Part shown: in pieces, positions 58,904 to 64,000 of the stretch
Numbering within the stretch: position 1 is the stretch's first letter
Layout of the letters: every line of letters starts with the position of its first letter
Assembly (NCBI GenBank): GCA_030427905.1
Contig: JAUICL010000002.1
Coordinates: 372,001-436,000, forward strand
DNA from: Bacteroidia bacterium
GTDB lineage: Bacteria; Bacteroidota; Bacteroidia; Flavobacteriales_D; Cryomorphaceae
Direction: 5' to 3'
Length of the DNA stretch: 64,000 nucleotides
Notes under the pieces: generated by a model
Told to the model about the DNA's origin: nothing
The model's database searches: none
What the model saw: only the letters and a program-made list of their open reading frames with translations
Position numbers and translations under genes: made by a program

Positions 58904-60559
58904 TTAGTCATGTGTGTGCAGCCTTGTTACAGATTTCTTTTCGAATACGTAGAGGTGTTCACCGTCAGTGGTCAACACATTTCCGCTCCCTTTTTTGGCA
59001 TTGTAGGCCCAGTATTTACAGTTGTTTGCCACATCGAAGGCCGCCACATCGTTCTTAGCTGTTTCCAAGATCAAAATGTTGTCTGTGTAATCTACTACTG
59101 ATGCGCGTTTGTACTTGTTCGCAGCAACGAGTGAACCGTCTTCAGCTTTAAAAGTTGAAACACCTTTTTCACCAACTACGACCACCATATCTTCGTAAAA
59201 AAGGATTTGAACCACATTTCCGACACCACCATTCTTAGCGTCCACCTCGTAATTTACTTCTCCACCGTGAATTTTTATGCTGTAGAGTGCTTTTCCTGAA
59301 GAAACAATTAGGTTTTCGTCTTTGTAAACATACATGTTAGTGATTCCTTTTTTGAACTTTTCAGAATCCCAGATTAGTCGTCCGTCTTCTTCAGAAAAAG
59401 CTTGTACTCCACATGGTTTTACATTTTCTTCATAAACACGGCTAACGTACTGAATCACTTTGTTTCCGGCGGCGTCTGTGGTTGTTTCTTTAAAGGTACC
59501 TTGTATTTCAACTAGTCCACCGATTTGAAGAATTACCTTTCCGTCTACAACGTAAAGGTTGGGCACAACTCTAGCTCCACCAGAGATTTCTTGCGAAGTC
59601 CAAACGAGTTTACCCGTCCCGCGCTGATACTTGTGTATGAATTGCGACTTCTTACCTGAGATGTCTACGATGTAGATGTAGTCATCGGTAAACACAGGTG
59701 GAGCCACCGCGCCATAAACTCCAAATTTGGTGGCGTTTCCTGGTTTTTTAACGGGAATCTCGTAGTCGAAAGCTGCGCTCCAAAGTTGAGCCCCGGTATG
59801 GTAATCATACACCTGTAAACCATTCATGTGCAGGATGAGTTGATCATCTCTGCGCTCTAGGTGGTACATAAATTCACGGGTGATTATCTTCCGGTCTGCG
59901 CGGCCGATGTAAGTGTTTTCCCAAAGGATTTCACCCGTTTTCATATCGATCTGAGCTATCTGGTTTTTGAACCCAGAAAAAAGGGCCATGAATTCAGAAG
60001 GAACGAAGTTTACAGTAGTCAACTTTCCATCTTCGTAGTAATATTTCCCTACTGTACCTCTAAACTTTTGGGTGCTCCAAAGCTCAGCTCCTGTATTTGC
60101 ATCTACGAAAACGTTGACATCTTTGAACGTGAATAGGAACCCGTTTTCTTCCTTGATATAGGAGATCATTTCGCGCACTTTGAGCTTGTACTCCGAAGAT
60201 TCCCAAAGCAGCTCACCTGTGAGCATATCAATAACAGCAATCTGTTCTTTCCCCATTTTAAGATCGAGCAAGAAGATCTTTTGTGCGCTCCAGATTGTAA
60301 TGATGTCGTCGATTTTTCGAAGCCTTGGTGCGATGTCTTTAAACGCTTTGGTCCAAATTACCTTTCCCGTTTCATTCGAGAGTACTGAGATTTCTTTATC
60401 GGAAGCGGCGTAGCTGTATTCGTCGCTATCCACGTTATCGCAGCCGTAGAAATCGATACCGTGCCCTAATTTGGTTTCCCACATGGCGGGCATATCTTCC
60501 TGAGCTGAAACTTGCAAGCCGAGGAGGGCAAATACAAGTATGAGAATTGAGTTTTTCAT
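58904..60559 (-). CDS. exported PQQ-binding-like beta-propeller protein
   Basis: A 551-residue protein with signal peptide (ILILVFALLGLQVSAQ) and repeated PQQ/WD-like blades, each with a GxxLWSxx-type strand (TGEILWENTY, TGAQLWSAAF, TGKLVWTSQE, GRLIWDSEKF). The BamB/PQQ-like fold would make a periplasmic or extracellular propeller. No quinoprotein catalytic residues can be assigned. It is the downstream gene of a minus-strand set with the small exported protein at 60582. Confidence 0.82.
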   Translation of the reverse strand: MKNSILILVFALLGLQVSAQEDMPAMWETKLGHGIDFYGCDNVDSDEYSYAASDKEISVLSNETGKVIWTKAFKDIAPRLRKIDDIITIWSAQKIFLLDLKMGKEQIAVIDMLTGELLWESSEYKLKVREMISYIKEENGFLFTFKDVNVFVDANTGAELWSTQKFRGTVGKYYYEDGKLTTVNFVPSEFMALFSGFKNQIAQIDMKTGEILWENTYIGRADRKIITREFMYHLERRDDQLILHMNGLQVYDYHTGAQLWSAAFDYEIPVKKPGNATKFGVYGAVAPPVFTDDYIYIVDISGKKSQFIHKYQRGTGKLVWTSQEISGGARVVPNLYVVDGKVILQIGGLVEIQGTFKETTTDAAGNKVIQYVSRVYEENVKPCGVQAFSEEDGRLIWDSEKFKKGITNMYVYKDENLIVSSGKALYSIKIHGGEVNYEVDAKNGGVGNVVQILFYEDMVVVVGEKGVSTFKAEDGSLVAANKYKRASVVDYTDNILILETAKNDVAAFDVANNCKYWAYNAKKGSGNVLTTDGEHLYVFEKKSVTRLHTHD

Positions 60560-60581
60560 AGTAGTTAGTGTTTGATGTTGG

Positions 60582-60950
60582 TTATTCTGAGATTTTGAAC
60601 GTGTAATTGAATTTGTAGAAATTGCCTTTCGGAACCTTGAAGCCGAACTTGTGCTTTTTGACTAGGTTGTTAAGGAAATTCTGGCCTTTGATATCAGCGT
60701 CATCCGATTTTTCGAGAAAGCGCATACTGGCTATTTGCCCTTTTTCTTTCACGGTAATCTGATAGCTGTATTCTCCTTTTACTTCTTGCTTTTCTAGTAT
60801 TTCCAAGAATTTTGGATCGCTCATAAGCTCATCGAGTTCTTGCACTGCTGCTGCTTCTACAGCTTCGGCAGTTTGGTGCATTTCCTTTTGAGAGAATCCT
60901 GTTAAAGTGAGTAGCATAAGAATGGTAAAGAGTGTTAGTCGTGTGATCAT
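60582..60950 (-). CDS. small exported protein
   Basis: A 122-residue protein with signal peptide (LFTILMLLTLTGFSQ). The mature part is strand-rich: EYSYQITVKEKGQIASMRFL and FLNNLVKKHKFGFKVPKGNFYKFNYTFKI, similar in outline to TonB C-terminal-like or energy-transducing domains. Family not established. It begins one base after the preceding propeller gene's end on this strand, so they are one operon. Confidence 0.6.
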   Translation of the reverse strand: MITRLTLFTILMLLTLTGFSQKEMHQTAEAVEAAAVQELDELMSDPKFLEILEKQEVKGEYSYQITVKEKGQIASMRFLEKSDDADIKGQNFLNNLVKKHKFGFKVPKGNFYKFNYTFKISE

Positions 60951-60951
60951 G

Positions 60952-62100
60952 TTAGTAGGGTATTTTCCATTTGTAAATCAAGGAGCCATTGGTGATATAC
61001 ATATGCTCGTCGTCGGGACTGAATGCGATACCCACACGGCCCGCATCAGCGGGAAACTCGCCTTTTTTCATTCCTTCAAAAAGGCGCTGGGCTAGCTCGA
61101 ACCGAGCTACAATTTTTCCATTGTTAAAATTGCACACCCACACTTCTGGAAATCGAGTGTTGATGGTGACAAGGCCGATATAATCTTTGTTGTGACTGAA
61201 TTCGATATCGGGTTCGTAAATGCTGTTAGAAACAAAACCGACATTGGGCAAGGAATGCCCGTTTGAAGCATCAATTTTTGAGATGTAATTGGTACCCTGC
61301 ATCCCCGTTTTGGCCACAACTTTGGTGTGGGGCACTGAGTAACAAATCAGATACTCACCTCTGGGGCCGTATTGGAGCACGTATGGAATGTCAAACATAT
61401 CGTCTACCGTGTACAGCTTCTCGAAGTTGTCGGTGCTGTACACTGAGACACATTGGCGGTACTTTTTGTAGAGCTTGAAGTTTTTCTTCTGCTTCTTTTT
61501 CGTGACAAAGTCATTTAGAAAATCGTCTTCAGGATAGTGAGAAATAGCAATTTGTTTTCCATCGGGCGAAATAGCCAAGCAGTTGGTGGCTGCCGGTACG
61601 GGAAAGAGTCGCTTTTTGCCAGCACCAGAGAGCGGGTAGGAGTAGACGTCATCACCTTCTAGAACGATTAGCTCTTTTTCGTTGGGGTGAAATTCGGCAT
61701 CGTGTGCGGCCGATATTTTTAGAACGGAACTGCCTGTTTCTAGGTCTAGAACCTGAAATTGTACTTCGCGATCTTTGTTGGGCAAAAAGTCAATGTAATA
61801 GAGTTGTTGCAAGAGTACGTACTTGCCTTGACTTGAAACGGAAAGCCTTGAACCAGCATACCAATTTCCTACATCGTGAACGCCTACTAACTCGTGGTTT
61901 TTTCCGTCCACTTCGTAAAACGGGAAACTTTGCTGGGCACTGACTACGTACCTATCTTGGCCGGGAATGATGTCAATGTCGGCGTGAAGGAAGGCGTAGG
62001 CGCCGGGAGAGATGTCGAATTTTTCAAATTCCATATTCGTCCCTTGCGACTTAGCGTGTAGAGCACTCAGCAAGCAGGCTATAGCGATGATTCGTTTCAT
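60952..62100 (-). CDS. exported WD40/YVTN-type beta-propeller protein
   Basis: A 382-residue protein with signal peptide (IIAIACLLSALHAKSQ). The body consists of blade-like repeats (NCLAISPDGKQIAISHYPEDD, VGIAFSPDDEHMYITNGS, EFHPNEKELIVLEGDD), i.e. SPDG-type WD/YVTN motifs. Binding function likely; ligand unknown. It overlaps the LuxR-HTH gene by four bases (ATGA), so that small regulator is translated just before it. Confidence 0.8.
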   Translation of the reverse strand: MKRIIAIACLLSALHAKSQGTNMEFEKFDISPGAYAFLHADIDIIPGQDRYVVSAQQSFPFYEVDGKNHELVGVHDVGNWYAGSRLSVSSQGKYVLLQQLYYIDFLPNKDREVQFQVLDLETGSSVLKISAAHDAEFHPNEKELIVLEGDDVYSYPLSGAGKKRLFPVPAATNCLAISPDGKQIAISHYPEDDFLNDFVTKKKQKKNFKLYKKYRQCVSVYSTDNFEKLYTVDDMFDIPYVLQYGPRGEYLICYSVPHTKVVAKTGMQGTNYISKIDASNGHSLPNVGFVSNSIYEPDIEFSHNKDYIGLVTINTRFPEVWVCNFNNGKIVARFELAQRLFEGMKKGEFPADAGRVGIAFSPDDEHMYITNGSLIYKWKIPY

Positions 62101-62318
62101 GATACCAGGTTAAATTTGATGGCGTACCGAACCATTCCGGCAGCGTTGCTCACTCTTAGTTTGTTTCTGATGCTCGCTCTGTGACTGCCCACCGTCTTAG
62201 GGCTAACATTGAGTAGCGTTGCGATTTTGTTGCTCGTCATCCCTTCCCCGATAAGTTTGAGCACTTCTTGCTCTCTCGGGGTCAGATGATCTACTGTAGG
62301 GGTGAAATCTGTTGTCAT
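62097..62318 (-). CDS. receiver-less LuxR-type helix-turn-helix protein
   Basis: A 73-residue protein that is almost only a LuxR/NarL DNA-binding domain (LTPREQEVLKLIGEGMTSNK, then KTVGSHRASIRNKL). It closely resembles the HTH of the full-length response regulator at 62420-63079 (LSDREIEILKLVAEGLSNKE ... TVDTHRTNMMKKL), including the terminal AIK...LS. It has no receiver domain, so it is not phosphorylated. It overlaps the downstream propeller gene by four bases. Confidence 0.85.
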   Translation of the reverse strand: MTTDFTPTVDHLTPREQEVLKLIGEGMTSNKIATLLNVSPKTVGSHRASIRNKLRVSNAAGMVRYAIKFNLVS

Positions 62319-62419
62319 ATCTTTTCGGTTCTCGATATGACAAAGAAATGGCTAAGCCTTCCTTATTGGAATAGGGCATTAGTCGTATTTTACTACGGTA
62401 ATCTACGTAGACTATCGGG

Positions 62420-63079
62420 CTAGGAAAGAATGCCGGCCTTGATGGCGAGTTTCACCAGGCCGGCTGTATTGTGAATGTCTAGCTTTTTCATCATGTTGGT
62501 ACGATGGGTATCAACTGTGCGGTGCGAGATGAATAGTTGGTCACCAATTTCTTTATTTGAAAGGCCTTCGGCAACGAGTTTAAGGATCTCAATTTCTCGA
62601 TCAGATAAGGTGGAAATCAAGACATTGTCCTGGTTTACTGTGAATTTTGATTCGGCTGCATTCTCACCCGAGATGATGGCTTGGGCTGCATCGCTGCTGA
62701 AGAAGGTTTTGCCTTCGCTAACGCGCAGTAGAGCTTTGTGAAGGTCTTCTTTGTCGGTGTTCTTGAGCAAGTATCCATCTGCTCCAATCTCCATCATCCG
62801 CTTGATCAAGGTAGGTTCGCCATGCATCGTTAGAATAATCACCTTTGTGTCCATTTGGGCACTTTTTATCTTGCGTGTTGCTTCGAGTCCATTGAGCACG
62901 GGCATGTCCACATCCATCAGGGTAATATGGGGCTTCAAAAGTTCGATAAACTCAAGGGCCTGAGCTCCATTCTCGGCCCTGCCCACTACTCGAAATCCTT
63001 CGAGCTCATCTACGAGTTGAGCGATTCCTTCAGATACTATTTGGTGATCATCAACGATCAAGACTTTTACATCGCTCAT
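62420..63079 (-). CDS. NarL/FixJ-type response regulator
   Basis: A 219-residue regulator: receiver domain with D9, D10 and acceptor D56 (ITLMDVDMP), switch residues T/K (ILTMHGEPT, LLKNTDKED), then a LuxR-type HTH (LSDREIEILKLVAEGLSNKE, HRTNMMKKL). It overlaps the histidine kinase gene by four bases and is its partner. It is separated from the small HTH protein by about 100 bases. Confidence 0.94.
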   Translation of the reverse strand: MSDVKVLIVDDHQIVSEGIAQLVDELEGFRVVGRAENGAQALEFIELLKPHITLMDVDMPVLNGLEATRKIKSAQMDTKVIILTMHGEPTLIKRMMEIGADGYLLKNTDKEDLHKALLRVSEGKTFFSSDAAQAIISGENAAESKFTVNQDNVLISTLSDREIEILKLVAEGLSNKEIGDQLFISHRTVDTHRTNMMKKLDIHNTAGLVKLAIKAGILS

Positions 63080-64000
63080 GCTACAGGGATTTTTACGGTG
63101 GTGATAAATTCCTGCGGAGAATTTGATTTTTCAAAACTCAATTGACCGTTCATTCTACGGGCTCTTGTTTCCATATTCGTGATTCCGTGCCCTGTTCTTT
63201 TGCTCGGGTCAAAACCTTCGCCATTTTCACTTAGCATAAAGATTAGCTGAGACTTCACAGCATATAGCTGAATTTCAGCTTGGGAAGCGCTTGAATATTT
63301 TAGCAGATTGTTTGTCCACTCTTGGGCTATTCGGTACAGGTCTAGTTTGCTTTTCTCATCGAGTTTTGACTCGTCAAAATTCCATGTGAAGTCGTGCTGT
63401 ATATCTTTTACGCCAAAGCTCTTATTAAACATGTCAACAAGTGCCGCTTGCAGCCCAACTTCTTTCAAGGCCTTTGGCATCATCTGGTGGGAGAGTGATC
63501 TGGCCGAATCGGCTGCTTCATCGGCAATCGAAGATATGGTGTTGATGTTTTCCTGAGAGCCGGCGTTTTCTTTGACCAGTCCCAGTTTGATGCTCGTCAA
63601 TTGCTGACCTATTCCATCGTGTAGCTCTTTTGATATCCGCGTACGTTCAGATTCGGTAGCGTCAATTACGGCGTCTAGTCTTTTCTCTTCTTCTAGTCGC
63701 AACGTGCGCTCCATCTTAAGCTCATTTTTCGACTTGTATGACCGATAGCCAAAATACGCTCCTAAGACGAGCAAAATGGTCAATACTATCAACCCGATTA
63801 CCATTTGGTTTCGCGCCCTTATTTCTTCTTCCTGTTCTTTAAGTTCCAGATCTTTAATAACGAGTTCTTGTTCCTTCTCTTTAGTTTGATACTTGGTTTC
63901 CATTTCGGCTATGACATCCATTTGTTGCTGGCCCAATACCGTGTCGTGTACGGCGGCATACTTGATATAATTGTCCAAAGCCTTTTCAAAATCTCCTAAA
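63076..64000 (-). CDS. histidine kinase, HisKA_3 type, TPR-linked (partial)
   Basis: The gene enters from beyond the window's right edge; about 307 residues are visible. The N-terminal edge (GDFEKALDNYIKYAAVHDTV) looks like the last TPR helix, then a coiled coil, one membrane helix (MVIGLIVLTILLVLGAYFGY), the HisKA_3 box ISKELHDGIGQQLTSIKLG with its phospho-acceptor His, and an ATPase domain (AQEWTNNLLKYSSASQAEI, TGHGITNMETRARRMNG). Typical of Bacteroidota TPR sensor kinases. Pairs with the NarL-type regulator, which it overlaps by four bases. Confidence 0.9.
   Translation of the reverse strand, partial: LGDFEKALDNYIKYAAVHDTVLGQQQMDVIAEMETKYQTKEKEQELVIKDLELKEQEEEIRARNQMVIGLIVLTILLVLGAYFGYRSYKSKNELKMERTLRLEEEKRLDAVIDATESERTRISKELHDGIGQQLTSIKLGLVKENAGSQENINTISSIADEAADSARSLSHQMMPKALKEVGLQAALVDMFNKSFGVKDIQHDFTWNFDESKLDEKSKLDLYRIAQEWTNNLLKYSSASQAEIQLYAVKSQLIFMLSENGEGFDPSKRTGHGITNMETRARRMNGQLSFEKSNSPQEFITTVKIPVA

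Overview
The window is chromosomal DNA from a member of the Bacteroidota, most likely a Flavobacteriales-type marine or aquatic bacterium. Evidence: type IX secretion C-terminal sorting domains (29493-30020, 42075-45707), TonB receptors with an N-terminal carboxypeptidase-regulatory-like domain, Bacteroidota-restricted families (DUF6090, DUF5916, HAEPLYID, DUF6268), and -7 boxes of the TAnnTTTG type upstream of several genes. No rRNA, tRNA or CRISPR array was seen.

Layout. 1-1.4 kb: housekeeping end of dnaE, trxA and a convergent ssb. 1.4-2.4 kb: gene-free DNA with short repeats. 2.4-16.9 kb: an AT-rich array of about nine gene cassettes, all protein genes on the plus strand, separated by imperfect inverted-repeat elements that behave like integron attC sites. 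For eight successive cassettes, the 7-10 nt motif at the 5' start is the reverse complement of the motif that opens the element at the same cassette's 3' end (seven exactly, one with a single mismatch). This is the rule expected if each cassette circularises by attC-type recombination. No integrase is in the window, so it looks like an integrase-less cassette cluster. Cargo: an OLD-family nuclease, a HhH-like protein, a 4 x 23-residue repeat protein, a membrane coiled-coil protein, a six-gene cassette (Crp/Fnr regulator, secreted protein, DMT-type transporter, GNAT, broken nitroreductase, DUF4386), a DUF3885-like protein, a HEPN-like plus nucleotidyltransferase/hydrolase pair, a DUF6090 protein, a decayed cassette, a non-coding cassette and a serine-hydrolase lipoprotein. 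A ~170-bp leader-like repeat precedes the array and occurs again in the middle of it.

17-45.7 kb: ordinary chromosomal genes. They include an esterase, a haem-type TonB receptor, a HAEPLYID family protein, a dihaem cytochrome c, a MarR regulator divergent from a PLP-dependent decarboxylase, an AraC regulator, an AhpD-like protein, T9SS cargo, a DEAD-box RNA helicase, two adjacent His-rich lipoproteins, DUF5916, outer-membrane barrels, an MscS channel, an FMN reductase and a large M12B-like metallopeptidase.

45.8-50.2 kb: a second AT-rich insertion, bounded on the left by a truncated ohr remnant. It holds three tightly spaced genes: a HIT-like hydrolase, a multi-pass membrane protein, and an 837-residue protein joining a PEP-synthase/PPDK-like ATP-binding region to a C-terminal MazG-type pyrophosphohydrolase. 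This looks like a nucleotide-centred, possibly defensive, system that I do not recognise as named.

50.3-64 kb: a second, DnaE2-like polymerase III alpha subunit, a REP-associated (RAYT) transposase with a REP-like palindrome inside its own coding sequence, a TonB receptor with a companion secreted protein, a LytS/LytTR two-component pair, a PQQ-type beta-propeller, and a minus-strand cluster of a propeller protein, a receiver-less LuxR-HTH protein, a NarL-type response regulator and its histidine kinase, which runs off the window.
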